Source: Dyadobacter fanqingshengii
Lineage (GTDB): Bacteria; Bacteroidota; Bacteroidia; Cytophagales; Spirosomataceae
Length of the DNA stretch: 64,000 nt
Reading direction: 5' to 3'
NCBI RefSeq assembly: GCF_023822005.2
Contig: NZ_CP098806.1
Span: forward strand, 434,001-498,000
Shown: positions 8,113 through 17,520 of the stretch, in pieces
Layout: each line of letters opens with the position of its first letter
Position numbering within the stretch: the first letter of the stretch is position 1
Position numbers and translations under genes: made by a program
The notes under the pieces: generated by a model
Database searches by the model: none
What the model was told of the DNA's origin: nothing
The model's input: the letters and a program-made list of their open reading frames with translations, nothing else

Positions 8113-10381
8113 ATTTTTTCATCTGCGCTTCTACAACGGCAATCGCCACCATATTCACAATTTCCCGCACGGAGCTTCCTAACTGTAATACGTGAACGGG
8201 TTTTTTCATTCCGAGCAAAATCGGCCCGATGGTTTCCAGTTCAGCTGCTTCTTTCAGCAAGTTATAGGCAATGTTACTGGCTGATAAATTCGGGAAAATC
8301 AGCGTGTTTGCACCACCATCCACCAGGTCACTGAACGGGTGGTTTTCCTTTAAAAGTGTCGTGTTGAAGGCGAGGTGTGCTTGCATTTCCCCTTCCACCA
8401 CCATGGTAGGATTTCTCTTTTTGAGTATCGCAGTTGCTTCGCGCATTTTTACGGCGTCGGTTCCGTCTGCGCTTCCGTAGTTGGCGTACGTTACCAATGC
8501 AATGCGTGGCTGAATGTTAAAACGCTCAACGGCTCTTGCGGTCAGCTCGGTTATTTCGACGATTTCGTCAACGGTTGGATCTAAATTTACAGTTGTATCC
8601 GAGAAGAACAGCGGTCCTTTTGGGGTTAGCAAAATGTACATACCCGCCACTTTGTTCACACCCGGATCTTTGCCGATGACGTGCAACGCAGGACGGATCG
8701 TGTCCGGATAAGTCCTGGTGAGACCGGAGATGAGCGCGTCGGCTTCTCCGTTTTCCACCATCATTGAGCCAAAATAGCTTCTGAAATAAATGCTTCGGTG
8801 CGCTTCAATCGGCGTTAAGCCTTTTCTTTTGCGTTTTTCAAAAAGCAAATTAGCGTAAGTGTTAATGATTTCCTCATTCTCTTCTGCCCGCGGATCCACA
8901 ATTGCAACGTCGCCTAAATCAAGCTTGCTTTCTTTGATCAGATTAAGGATCGTTTCTTTGCTGCCCAACAAAATGGGGACAGCAATGCCTTCATCGCGAA
9001 CTTGTTGCGCGGCCCGGAGCACCTGAATGTTTTCTGCGTCTGCAAAAACGACTCTTTTTGGGGCCAGTTTCGCTTTGTTCAGAATTACGCGGGATATTTG
9101 CTCATTGCGGCCCAAACGGCTCGAAAGTTCCTGCTCGTAGGCATCCCAATCGGTTATCGTTTTGCGCGCAACGCCGGTTTCTATCGCAGCTTTTGCCACC
9201 GCAGGCGCCACAGTCGTCAGCAAACGCGGATCCACCGGTTTCGGGATAATATAATTTTTGCCAAAAACAATGTTCGTTTCATTGTAAGCAAGATTTACAA
9301 TGTCCGGAACTGATTTTTTGGCAAGATCAGCAAGGGCGTGAACGGCAGCCAGTTTCATGGCTTCATTGATCTCCGTCGCACGCACATCCAGCGCGCCGCG
9401 GAAAATGTAAGGGAAGCCAAGCACATTATTCACCTGATTCGGATAATCCGAGCGGCCTGTCGCCATAATGACGTCTTCGCGTGCTTCAACCGCATCAGGA
9501 TAAGGAATTTCAGGGTTTGGATTGGCCATAGCAAGCACGATTGGGTCTTTTGCCATGGATTTTACCATATCTTTTGACACAATGTCCGCTGTGGAAAGCC
9601 CCAGGAATAAGTCAGCGCCAACCATCGCATCTTCAAGCGACTCGTAAACAACATCCGTTGCAAACTGCTTTTTCATCTCGGTAAGATCCGTCCGGCCATT
9701 GTGAATGTGGCCCTTGGTATCGAACATCGCAATGTTCTTTGGATTGGCACCCAATGCGAGGTAAAGTTTTGTACACGAAACCGCCGAAGCGCCCGCGCCA
9801 GAAACGACTACCCGAATTTCGTTAATGTCTTTTTTTACCAATTCAAGCGCATTCAACATGGCCGCGGCGCTGATAATGGCTGTTCCGTGCTGGTCATCGT
9901 GCATGACCGGAATGTTCAGCTCTTTTTTCAGGCGTGCTTCAATTTCGAAGCATTCGGGTGCCTTGATATCTTCCAGGTTAACACCGCCAAATGTAGGTTC
10001 CAGGATTTTAACCGTCCTTACAAATTCGTCGACGTCTTTCGTATTTAACTCAATATCAAAAACATCAATGTCCGCATATATTTTAAAGAGAAGTCCTTTT
10101 CCTTCCATCACCGGCTTGGATGCCTCAGGGCCGATGTCACCCAGTCCTAGTACAGCCGTTCCGTTGCTGATCACAGCAACGAGATTGCCTTTTGCAGTAT
10201 ACAAATAGGCATCTTCAACATTAGCAGCTATTTCAAGACAGGGTTCTGCAACCCCTGGAGAATACGCGAGCGAAAGGTCGCGCTGGGTGCTGGTTTCTTT
10301 GGTCGGGATTACCTGGATCTTGCCAGGACGGCCTTTTGAGTGGTAGTATAGGGCGTCTTCTTTTCTGATCTTTTTATTCAT
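8111..10381 (-). CDS. maeB: NADP-dependent malic enzyme with phosphotransacetylase-like C-terminus
   Basis: Oxidatively decarboxylates malate to pyruvate, giving NADPH. The 756-residue length matches the MaeB hybrid type: the malic enzyme catalytic part (about 1-200, with SLAYSPGVAEPC and VMHDDQHGTA), the NAD(P)-binding part (about 200-400, VVVSGAGASA), and a phosphate acetyl/butyryltransferase-like domain (about 430-750, with SGLTRTYPDTIRP). In known MaeB the last domain is regulatory, sensing acetyl-CoA, and not catalytic. It is transcribed alone from an ATG at 10381, 94 bases from the end of the exopolysaccharide block on the same strand. Confidence 0.95.
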   Translation of the reverse strand: MNKKIRKEDALYYHSKGRPGKIQVIPTKETSTQRDLSLAYSPGVAEPCLEIAANVEDAYLYTAKGNLVAVISNGTAVLGLGDIGPEASKPVMEGKGLLFKIYADIDVFDIELNTKDVDEFVRTVKILEPTFGGVNLEDIKAPECFEIEARLKKELNIPVMHDDQHGTAIISAAAMLNALELVKKDINEIRVVVSGAGASAVSCTKLYLALGANPKNIAMFDTKGHIHNGRTDLTEMKKQFATDVVYESLEDAMVGADLFLGLSTADIVSKDMVKSMAKDPIVLAMANPNPEIPYPDAVEAREDVIMATGRSDYPNQVNNVLGFPYIFRGALDVRATEINEAMKLAAVHALADLAKKSVPDIVNLAYNETNIVFGKNYIIPKPVDPRLLTTVAPAVAKAAIETGVARKTITDWDAYEQELSSRLGRNEQISRVILNKAKLAPKRVVFADAENIQVLRAAQQVRDEGIAVPILLGSKETILNLIKESKLDLGDVAIVDPRAEENEEIINTYANLLFEKRKRKGLTPIEAHRSIYFRSYFGSMMVENGEADALISGLTRTYPDTIRPALHVIGKDPGVNKVAGMYILLTPKGPLFFSDTTVNLDPTVDEIVEITELTARAVERFNIQPRIALVTYANYGSADGTDAVKMREATAILKKRNPTMVVEGEMQAHLAFNTTLLKENHPFSDLVDGGANTLIFPNLSASNIAYNLLKEAAELETIGPILLGMKKPVHVLQLGSSVREIVNMVAIAVVEAQMKK

Positions 10382-10475
10382 ACCTGTTGACGATTATTTC
10401 GTGCTAAGGTACAAACATTAGGAGCAACGCAATGAATTTCCAGCGTTAATAACAGTGGATTTTGGGGGCAAATAA

Positions 10476-11684
10476 TTACAAATCCCTGAGAATGTTGTTG
10501 GAAGAAGCAACATCATCTTCGTTAAAAGAAGGGCTTTTCGCAAGGTTCTTTCTTTTCTTCACCGTTACAATCCGCTTTTTAAGGAAATGAGCAAACACCA
10601 TGTATGCACCGAACATGCCTATATATATGTAGAGCGAAGCGGTGTTTGTAATGTTGCCGTGAAAGGTGAAAAACAATGTGGTGTTCATGATCGTCACCAT
10701 CCAAAGCGCGAATGACGCCCAGAAGTGGTTCAGGCCGTTATCGATCAGGATATGGTGCATGTGATTTCTATCCGCTACAAATGGCGAACCGCCTTTGAAA
10801 ATCCGCACGATAAATACTCTCAGCGTATCGAAAATGGGAACGATCAGTAAAACCATTACGATAATAGGCGCATTGAAATAGGCATTTGGATCGTGCAGAT
10901 AACCAACATTCAGTGACAAGAATTCAACCGAGAAAATGGATAGCAAATAACCGACTATGAGCGAACCCGTGTCACCCATGAAGATCTTGCTGGTTTTCGA
11001 GAAATTGAAACGCAGAAACCCAAGCAGCGAACCCGACATCGCGAATGCCAGGCACCCGAAAGAAAAGTGGTCGTTCAAAATAAACCAGATCCCAAAACCT
11101 AAGCCTGCGATCAGGCTGATGCCGCCTGCAAGCCCGTCAATGCCATCGATGAGGTTAATGGCGTTAATGATGGCAATGAAAATGAAGACGGTAAGCGGAA
11201 TACTTATAAAGTCTGAAACGTCGTGAATTCCAAAGATCCCGTAAAAGTTATCAACTTTGAAATTACCCATGGCCACAAGGATTAATGAGGCGAAAATCTG
11301 GATAATCAGCTTTTTAGTAGGGTCAACGGCCAGAATATCATCTTTGATCCCAAGAAAAAACAGGATAATCACGCCCGTCATGGCGAGACTGATCAAGTTT
11401 GAATCCAGGATGTTTTCAGAATGGGGCCATAAAAAATAAGCGATCAGCGTTGCTGCAAATATCGCTATGCCTCCCAAAGTTGGGGTTTCTGTTTCGTGTG
11501 AACTTCTAAAACCAGGTTTTGCTGTCAGATGGAGCAGATTCGATAAATTAATAATGATCGGAATGCTGATGATAGACAGGAAGCAGGCGATTAAAAAGGA
11601 AAGAATGCATTGATAAACATCATGGTGTATAATGTTGCTGAAGTTTCCTTCGCTTAATATCTGCAAGGGTAATTTTAAATCCAT
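10476..11684 (-). CDS. Undecaprenyl-phosphate sugar-1-phosphate transferase, WecA/MraY family
   Basis: A 402-residue polytopic membrane enzyme that transfers a UDP-sugar phosphate (probably N-acetylhexosamine) to undecaprenyl phosphate, starting a lipid-linked glycan. Around ten hydrophobic segments are visible. Motifs of the family are GIKDDILAVDP, NLIDGIDGLAGG, FMGDTGSLIVGY and the WecA/TagO-type histidine motif DRNHMHHILI, which separates it from MraY. The ATG at 11684 is preferred to the TTG four codons upstream. It is the last gene of the leftward glycan block and separated from it by a 153-base gap, so it may have its own promoter. Confidence 0.9.
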   Translation of the reverse strand: MDLKLPLQILSEGNFSNIIHHDVYQCILSFLIACFLSIISIPIIINLSNLLHLTAKPGFRSSHETETPTLGGIAIFAATLIAYFLWPHSENILDSNLISLAMTGVIILFFLGIKDDILAVDPTKKLIIQIFASLILVAMGNFKVDNFYGIFGIHDVSDFISIPLTVFIFIAIINAINLIDGIDGLAGGISLIAGLGFGIWFILNDHFSFGCLAFAMSGSLLGFLRFNFSKTSKIFMGDTGSLIVGYLLSIFSVEFLSLNVGYLHDPNAYFNAPIIVMVLLIVPIFDTLRVFIVRIFKGGSPFVADRNHMHHILIDNGLNHFWASFALWMVTIMNTTLFFTFHGNITNTASLYIYIGMFGAYMVFAHFLKKRIVTVKKRKNLAKSPSFNEDDVASSNNILRDL

Positions 11685-11837
11685 AGTGTCTGCCAATGTA
11701 AATAGAGTAGTAACGTTGTAGTAGAGTTTGACCTTTAAATCAAAAGTCGCAATTTAAATTAATATTATAAATAGCTAAATGGCTGTATATCAAAATAATT
11801 ATTATCCGGTTTGGATGCTATTTCAGTTTTTTTATTT

Positions 11838-12581
11838 TTAGCGAAACTGTAAAATTTTCCTTAAAGGCTTCAACCACAATGTGTAAAAATGGGGTTTCAG
11901 ATCATTCTCTTTCCAGGCCCTCATATCATTCCTGTTCGCCGCAATCCTGTTTTTCAAATTACTGTTGCTCACGCCTCCTGTCCGCATTTTCACGAGCACT
12001 TTCGGCACGTACGCAATTTTAATTTTTGATTTATGAATAAAACGCAGCATTAACTCATAATCTGCGGCGCTTCCTAAATCCAACCTAAACATGCCGAACT
12101 TTTCATAAAGCTCTTTCTTAACAAAAAATGCGGGGTGAGGAGGCATCCAGCCGTTGAGAAAAGCACCTTCCTTGTAATTTCCGGAAACCCATTTCCTCTT
12201 AATCACCACCTCATCCACCGAATCTACGTAAACAAGATCACCATAGCAGCCCTGAATATCAGTTGAATCCATTTTAGCAGCCACATCACTAACGGCCTCA
12301 CTATATGCATAAAAGTCATCAGCGTTCAGGATGCCAATGATATCACCTGTTGCTAATTTTATGCCTTTGTTCATCGCGTCGTAAATTCCGCCGTCGGGTT
12401 CGCTAATAAATGTCGCGATTTTGCTCCCGTATTCCTTTACAATATCCTGCGTTCCGTCTCTGGAATTGCCGTCAATGACAATGTATTCGATTGCGGGAAA
12501 AGTCTGGGCGAGAACAGATTCGATGCACTGCCGGATGGTTTTCGCGCCATTATAAACAACGGTTATGATACTTACTTTCAA
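11838..12581 (-). CDS. Glycosyltransferase family 2
   Basis: A 247-residue GT-A fold transferase. The N-terminus KVSIITVVYNG leads straight into the nucleotide-binding fold; DGNSRDGTQDIV and GILNADDF (the DxD metal site) follow, with SEPDGGIYDAMNKG between them. The start is an unusual TTG at 12581 that overlaps the upstream stop as TTGA. No in-frame ATG occurs before the conserved N-terminal strand, so the TTG is well supported and points to translational coupling. There is no membrane segment; it probably works at the inner face of the membrane. Sugar specificity is unknown. Confidence 0.9.
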   Translation of the reverse strand: MKVSIITVVYNGAKTIRQCIESVLAQTFPAIEYIVIDGNSRDGTQDIVKEYGSKIATFISEPDGGIYDAMNKGIKLATGDIIGILNADDFYAYSEAVSDVAAKMDSTDIQGCYGDLVYVDSVDEVVIKRKWVSGNYKEGAFLNGWMPPHPAFFVKKELYEKFGMFRLDLGSAADYELMLRFIHKSKIKIAYVPKVLVKMRTGGVSNSNLKNRIAANRNDMRAWKENDLKPHFYTLWLKPLRKILQFR

Positions 12582-13144
12582 CGGGACAAATTTCTTGGTT
12601 TGACAAATTTAGCCGGATTTCCCTGATAAATTCCATAAGCTTCCAGATTGGAGGTGGCAACGGAATCCACAGTTAACACAGCATGGGAACCGACGGTTAC
12701 GCCGGGGCAAACGGTGGCTTTCGCGCCAACCCACGCACCACTTTCGATGGTTATCGGCTTGATGATCAGGTCAAATGTGCTTTTCGTAAAGTTATGATTT
12801 CCGGTCAGCAGCATACAACCTTGCGACAAACATACATTTGATTCGATTGTCACCATAGTGAGGTTGTCGATCCACACATTTTCACCGATCCATGTATTTT
12901 CTCCGATCACCAAAAACCAGGGATATTTTACATTCACTTTCGGCTTGATGACAACACCTTTGGCAAGCCGGGCGCCAAATATTTCCAGCACAAACCGCTT
13001 TATCACCATCGGAAAGGGCAGGTAGGTGTTGATGAATAACCGGTTGGCCAGATACCAGAGTAATTGTTTTACAAAACTCCCCGGCTTGTACCAGCTGTTA
13101 TCATACTTTGACAGATCGGTTCGGGCTTTTAAGGTCTTTTCCAT
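12578..13144 (-). CDS. WcaF-type hexapeptide acetyltransferase
   Basis: A 188-residue left-handed beta-helix acyltransferase similar to the colanic-acid acetyltransferase WcaF, expected to O-acetylate a sugar of the exopolysaccharide with acetyl-CoA. Hexapeptide repeats run from about residue 70 (IGENTWIGENVWID) to about 170 (VCPGVTVGSHAVL), and GNHNF carries the likely catalytic histidine. The C-terminal YGIYQGNPAKFVKPR is typical of the family. The ATG at 13144 lies 44 bases inside the 3' end of the preceding glycosyltransferase gene, and its stop overlaps the next start, so three genes are coupled. Confidence 0.88.
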   Translation of the reverse strand: MEKTLKARTDLSKYDNSWYKPGSFVKQLLWYLANRLFINTYLPFPMVIKRFVLEIFGARLAKGVVIKPKVNVKYPWFLVIGENTWIGENVWIDNLTMVTIESNVCLSQGCMLLTGNHNFTKSTFDLIIKPITIESGAWVGAKATVCPGVTVGSHAVLTVDSVATSNLEAYGIYQGNPAKFVKPRNLSR

Positions 13145-14027
13145 ATTCTGTCTTAAAATGTGTTATGATAGCCTGCTTGTCTTTTCCTGCGCGGTAGTAA
13201 ACTTCGTAGATTTTGGCATCAACGAGAAAGCGATACCAAAAACCTTGCAGAAAATGCCAGATCAATCCTTTCATCCCGTCCAGAAAACCGCCTTTGACAA
13301 TGTAGCGGTAAACAAAGTAGATGAAAGGCCTCGTAAATAAAGGCAGGCTCGCGTATTTGATTTTCAAAAACCTGGTGCGCTGTTCCTGACTTCCCCAAAA
13401 GCTCGGGGTGACCGTCTCCTTACTATCAAAATTATATTTAATATTCAATAGGTCAATGACTTCCCTTATTGCATAATTGTTATGCTTTTGGGTCCACCAG
13501 GTGAGGTTGTTGAGGTTATGGTCCACAATGTCGTGCTGCAACCGGGCGGTGGCGCCGCTGCTGAGCTTAATGTGCTCGTCCATCCACAATTCCTCACAAT
13601 GCCCAATGCCTTTCCGCCATACCCTCAGCAGCCAGATCGGATAATAACCACCGCGACGGATCCATTTATCCATAAACAAGACGCGTCGTTTCACATACAA
13701 TCCAGACACTTCTGAGGGCGTCAGGTGCAATGTATTTTTCAGTTCGGCGGCGAGTTCGGGCGTAATGTATTCGTCGGCATCCATGCGCATAAGCCATTGG
13801 GTGTCAAATGGATTGTTTTGAATGCCGAAATTGAATTGGAATGAATACGAAACCCAGGGATTCTGGATTACCGTGGCGCCCAGATTTTGGGCAATAGCAA
13901 CCGTGTCGTCCGTGGAAAATGAATCAACGATGAAAATCTTATCGGTCACCAGAAGCAAGCTTTCTATGCAGCGTGCAATGTGCTTGGATTCATTGTGTGT
14001 TAAAATGATGACGGACAAATCAATCAT
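13101..14027 (-). CDS. Glycosyltransferase family 2 (WaaE/KdtX-like)
   Basis: A 308-residue GT2 enzyme. It opens with IDLSVIILTHNESKHIARCI and has VDSFSTDDTVAIA and MRMDADEYI (DxD). The C-terminal half has WWTQKHNNYA followed by hydrophobic segments (FIYFVYRYIV; LIWHFLQGFWY), as in glycosyltransferases related to lipopolysaccharide core beta-glucosyltransferases. The ATG at 14027 is preferred to a TTG at 14039. It overlaps the following acetyltransferase gene by 44 bases. The acceptor sugar cannot be inferred. Confidence 0.88.
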   Translation of the reverse strand: MIDLSVIILTHNESKHIARCIESLLLVTDKIFIVDSFSTDDTVAIAQNLGATVIQNPWVSYSFQFNFGIQNNPFDTQWLMRMDADEYITPELAAELKNTLHLTPSEVSGLYVKRRVLFMDKWIRRGGYYPIWLLRVWRKGIGHCEELWMDEHIKLSSGATARLQHDIVDHNLNNLTWWTQKHNNYAIREVIDLLNIKYNFDSKETVTPSFWGSQEQRTRFLKIKYASLPLFTRPFIYFVYRYIVKGGFLDGMKGLIWHFLQGFWYRFLVDAKIYEVYYRAGKDKQAIITHFKTEYGKDLKSPNRSVKV

Positions 14028-14086
14028 ACCCGGGAGCAACAGTCAGAAATTACCAATTTGCGGTGATTGGAAACGGCCAAAGATAA

Positions 14087-15235
14087 TTAGTTTTTTCGAA
14101 CTTTCTTGTATTCTTCCAATAACTGATTGGCCACGTTCCGGATGTCAAAATTTTCCGTTACCATCTTGTAAGCACGATTTGCGAGATCCTGCGCATAGGC
14201 TTTATCTTGTAATATTTTAAGAAGGCCTCCGGCAACGCCATCACTGGTCAGCGGTGTAAGAAAGGCCGCATCGTAGCGCTTAATGTAATCCCCAAAACCC
14301 ACACGGTCTGAAACAATTGCGGGAACTTTGGAAGTCATAGCTTCCAACACGGCGATGGAAAAACCTTCGGAATAGGATGGGAGAACAAAAACGTCGGCAT
14401 CGGCAAGCGCCTCTTTTTTAGCGGAATCGGTCAGCAAGCCTACAAGTTTGATCCGGTTCTGAAGATTGTTTTTTCTGATAAAATCTTCTGTTTCCTGTTG
14501 GTAACCATCGTCCCCCCCGGCCAGAAACAGCGTTGCTTTGGGCAGCTGCTTCTCCACCTGTTTGAATGCTGGCAGCAGGAGATCCAAGCCTTTTTTGATG
14601 TTTAGCCTGGCCATAAAAAGCACCACTTGCTCATCTTCGGCCACTTGATGTTTCGCCCTGAAACTGCCTTTTGCGGGCAAATTAGAATATTCAGACAATT
14701 TCATCCCATTCGGAACGATCACCATGTTCTTGGGACGGTAACCCAGATATCGGATCACATCGGCTTCTTCATCGGTATTATTGATCTGGATCAGGTCCGC
14801 CTTGCCCAGAATTTTCTTCTGGTAAAGCAGCGTGACAATGTCTTTTTTCCATTTGTGATGCGCCACTGCCCATTTGTCCAGCAAGCCGTGGATTGTGATC
14901 ACTTTCACTGCATTATTAGGGATCAAAAACGGCACCAGACTTCCAAAATGCCATATTCCGTGCATATGGATCACGTCATATTCATGAATGTGATGCCTCA
15001 GGAAGCGGTACATTTCAATCGAGAATTCCCGGTAATAATTGCTGACCGGTGTCGTGCGTGCAACTGGAAAAAGCCTGGCGCCTTCGGGAGCAGGATACAT
15101 TTCGTCACCCGGTGTCATCGGGCTCAGGATATCCACCTGATGGCCTTGTTTCAAAACCTCCGTGGTGTGGTCGTAAATAATCCTGGCCGGACCGCCAATT
15201 TCCCAGGTGTAAGCGCAAATATTTAAAATCCGCAT
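14087..15235 (-). CDS. Glycosyltransferase family 4
   Basis: A 382-residue GT-B fold retaining transferase. The N-terminal acceptor domain starts RILNICAYTWEIGGPARIIYD, and the C-terminal nucleotide-sugar domain has FMARLNIKKGLDLLL, GGDDGYQQE and the acidic motif SYSEGFSIAVLEAM. It is cytosolic or membrane-associated. It lies second to third in the leftward glycan operon, 36 bases after the preceding GT4 and 59 bases before the GT2. Donor and acceptor sugars are unknown. Confidence 0.9.
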   Translation of the reverse strand: MRILNICAYTWEIGGPARIIYDHTTEVLKQGHQVDILSPMTPGDEMYPAPEGARLFPVARTTPVSNYYREFSIEMYRFLRHHIHEYDVIHMHGIWHFGSLVPFLIPNNAVKVITIHGLLDKWAVAHHKWKKDIVTLLYQKKILGKADLIQINNTDEEADVIRYLGYRPKNMVIVPNGMKLSEYSNLPAKGSFRAKHQVAEDEQVVLFMARLNIKKGLDLLLPAFKQVEKQLPKATLFLAGGDDGYQQETEDFIRKNNLQNRIKLVGLLTDSAKKEALADADVFVLPSYSEGFSIAVLEAMTSKVPAIVSDRVGFGDYIKRYDAAFLTPLTSDGVAGGLLKILQDKAYAQDLANRAYKMVTENFDIRNVANQLLEEYKKVRKN

Positions 15236-15271
15236 GCGTGTATTTTGTGTATAAAACTGATCATAAAGCTG

Positions 15272-16417
15272 TTATATTAAATTGTGATAACAGTCCGCCA
15301 TTTGCCGGGCCACCCCTTTCGATGAAAATGGTGCGACGAGCCGCAGCGATTCCCTGCCCATAATGGCTATTTTTTCTGGATTTTGAACAAAAAATGCCAT
15401 TGCCCTTTCCAGTTCCTGCTGGTTGCCCGGGTCAAAAGTAAAACCATTCACGGCGTTTTCGACCAGATCAGCTACGCAGCCGCAGTTCTTTGACACAATC
15501 ACCGGCATACCGCAAACCATGGCTTCATTCACAACCAATCCCCAGGGCTCCGACTTGCTTGGCAAAACGAGCACGTCGCAATGCACCAGATAGTCGGGGA
15601 CTTTATGCCAGGGAATTCCGCCGGTAATTGAAATCTTATTTTCGAGTTGCAGTTCTGCCGCCAGCCTTGTCAGTAGCGGGCGCTCGGGCCCTTCTCCAAC
15701 GAACATCAGCTCCCAAGGCCAGCCGCCTTCGTCCAGGTGTTGAATGCTGGCAAATGCCCTCATGAGGATTTCCAGGTTTTTTTCGGAAGCCAACCGACCT
15801 ACAAAAACGAAACGCGCAGCCCGCGCAACATTGACATTAGCCTGATTACCAGCATTATATCGGGTGCGAATGACTTCCTCGTCAATCACCGCCGCATTTC
15901 TGACCGGAATCTGCGAAGGTTTGACGCCGAGGCTTTCCAGATATTCCGCCGATGTTTTTCCAAAACAAAAAAAAGCATGAGCACGGTTAACGATCAGTTT
16001 TTTAAGGGATTCTTTCACGAGAGACCTGCTGTTATCCGCAGAAGAAGATTCGGAAGAAAGCACAACTTTGACGCCTTTCAATCTTGCATAAAACATGAGC
16101 AAAACCTGTGCAGGATCGAAGTAGCCGGTAATGTTCAGGACAGTAGGCTTGTATGCGTCGAAAGCAGCAAATAACGCGGCCCGCCTTTCCTTGAAGCTCA
16201 CCTCATCCAGGCTCCTCTCGAAAAGGAGTTTATAAGGATAATCATAGGTTACCGCATCGTCGCTTTGCATCGCGCTGCGGCTTGCTTCGTAAAGGGCAAT
16301 CTGGACAACCAGAAAACTGCTTTCAGGATAGTTTTCTTTGAATGCAGCATGTATTTCGCTGAAAAGCCGCGACTTATAATGCGCCCACAACTGGTTATGT
16401 ATCACGAGCACGCGCAT
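15272..16417 (-). CDS. Glycosyltransferase family 4
   Basis: A 381-residue GT-B fold enzyme. It begins RVLVIHNQLWAHYKSRLF; the donor-binding half shows FVGRLASEKNLEILMRAF, FVGEGPERP and the acidic signature SKSEPWGLVVNEAM. It overlaps the SGNH gene by one base (TAATG), so the two are probably co-translated. Together with the next GT4 and two GT2 enzymes it gives four glycosyl transfers. With the WecA-type step this would build an oligosaccharide of about five sugars; that count is inference. Confidence 0.9.
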   Translation of the reverse strand: MRVLVIHNQLWAHYKSRLFSEIHAAFKENYPESSFLVVQIALYEASRSAMQSDDAVTYDYPYKLLFERSLDEVSFKERRAALFAAFDAYKPTVLNITGYFDPAQVLLMFYARLKGVKVVLSSESSSADNSRSLVKESLKKLIVNRAHAFFCFGKTSAEYLESLGVKPSQIPVRNAAVIDEEVIRTRYNAGNQANVNVARAARFVFVGRLASEKNLEILMRAFASIQHLDEGGWPWELMFVGEGPERPLLTRLAAELQLENKISITGGIPWHKVPDYLVHCDVLVLPSKSEPWGLVVNEAMVCGMPVIVSKNCGCVADLVENAVNGFTFDPGNQQELERAMAFFVQNPEKIAIMGRESLRLVAPFSSKGVARQMADCYHNLI

Positions 16418-17418
16418 TATTTTTTCAGATTTAAATATTCCTGAAACAAAGGATAAAGATTATTGGCCAGAAACAGCTGACCCTGGCTGTTGTAGTGCAC
16501 AACATCCAGCTTTCTGTAGTATTTTTTATCAATGCCCAAACTAAACTCATTGACAAGCCGAATATTTCGCTGGATCGCGTACGCCATGATCTCATCGCCC
16601 TGATCATTAAAATGACCCAGCTCGATTTCAGATGTTTCGGGATGAAGGTAAATGAAAAGTGGAATGGAGTCTTTTTTTGCAATTTCGTAGATCTGCTCGT
16701 AACCCGGATTGAAGGTTAATCCCGGCTTTCTGATCCCGGCATCATTGAGTTTTTCTTTTTTTACTGAATCCTTTTTCATAGAATCCAAAAGCACTTTTTC
16801 AGGATTCTGTTCAACGGTTGGGGCGAAAAACCAGGTGTTGAAGTAATAAAAGAAAATCCAGCGGTAACGGTCCCACAACTCGTAAAGCGCCACTTTATAT
16901 TGCTTGTCGGGCCAGCCTGGATCATAGCCCACAAGGTTTTGGTGCGACATAATATCGTGCGCATCATGGCTGCTGGTAACAAGGCACATGAGCCTGGCTC
17001 TAAATGTGCCAAATCGTTTCAGGTAAGCCGCAATGTTATCAGGGCCCCAAGATCCGGCCGAAATGTTCAGCACGCGGACCCGTTTGTTATAATCTTTCAG
17101 AAAACGTTTTTCGAGTAATGTTGAGGCAATGCTATCCTGGTCGGTAAGGCTGCCGCCATTCACAACCGAATCGCCGATCAGCAGGATTACAATGCTGTCA
17201 GAAGGAAGAACCTCCTCGTTGCGCATGGATAAACGATTGGTGCGCACATTGTAACCAAATCTCGTAACGTCCTGACTCGGTGCATATATATATTCAAAAT
17301 CGGGATCCGATACATATAGCGGAGAATTACAGAAGCCGTATTTGTATCTTAAAACAACTTCCGCAGTAATTGCCAGGACCACCAGGAGGATTAAGAATCT
17401 ATAAAAATATTTTAACAT
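16417..17418 (-). CDS. SGNH/GDSL-fold membrane-anchored hydrolase
   Basis: A 333-residue protein with one N-terminal membrane anchor (about 3-22) and a periplasmic SGNH-like domain. The nucleophile motif is LLIGDSVVNGG with Ser84, a glycine/asparagine block follows (LNISAGSWGPDN), and the C-terminal acid-histidine pair is Asp305/His308 in LDVVHYNSQGQ. Such proteins in glycan clusters often add or remove O-acetyl groups, which fits the WcaF-type gene in the same operon. It is the first gene of the leftward operon. A -7-like TAaaTTTG lies at 17454-17461 on the minus strand. The ATG at 17418 is preferred to the TTG before it. Confidence 0.75.
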   Translation of the reverse strand: MLKYFYRFLILLVVLAITAEVVLRYKYGFCNSPLYVSDPDFEYIYAPSQDVTRFGYNVRTNRLSMRNEEVLPSDSIVILLIGDSVVNGGSLTDQDSIASTLLEKRFLKDYNKRVRVLNISAGSWGPDNIAAYLKRFGTFRARLMCLVTSSHDAHDIMSHQNLVGYDPGWPDKQYKVALYELWDRYRWIFFYYFNTWFFAPTVEQNPEKVLLDSMKKDSVKKEKLNDAGIRKPGLTFNPGYEQIYEIAKKDSIPLFIYLHPETSEIELGHFNDQGDEIMAYAIQRNIRLVNEFSLGIDKKYYRKLDVVHYNSQGQLFLANNLYPLFQEYLNLKK

Positions 17419-17520
17419 CAAGGAAAACGCTGTGTCCGCTGCAAATGCGCACGCAAATTTAGAATTACTTTTCCCAATAACGACTTTTTTACATTAGCGG
17501 GAATAAATAAAGCATTGTTA

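Noticed and set aside
10382..10475. AACGC/GCGTT repeat as a terminator of the WecA-type gene
   Set aside because: Only five paired bases with a 12-base loop and no T run.
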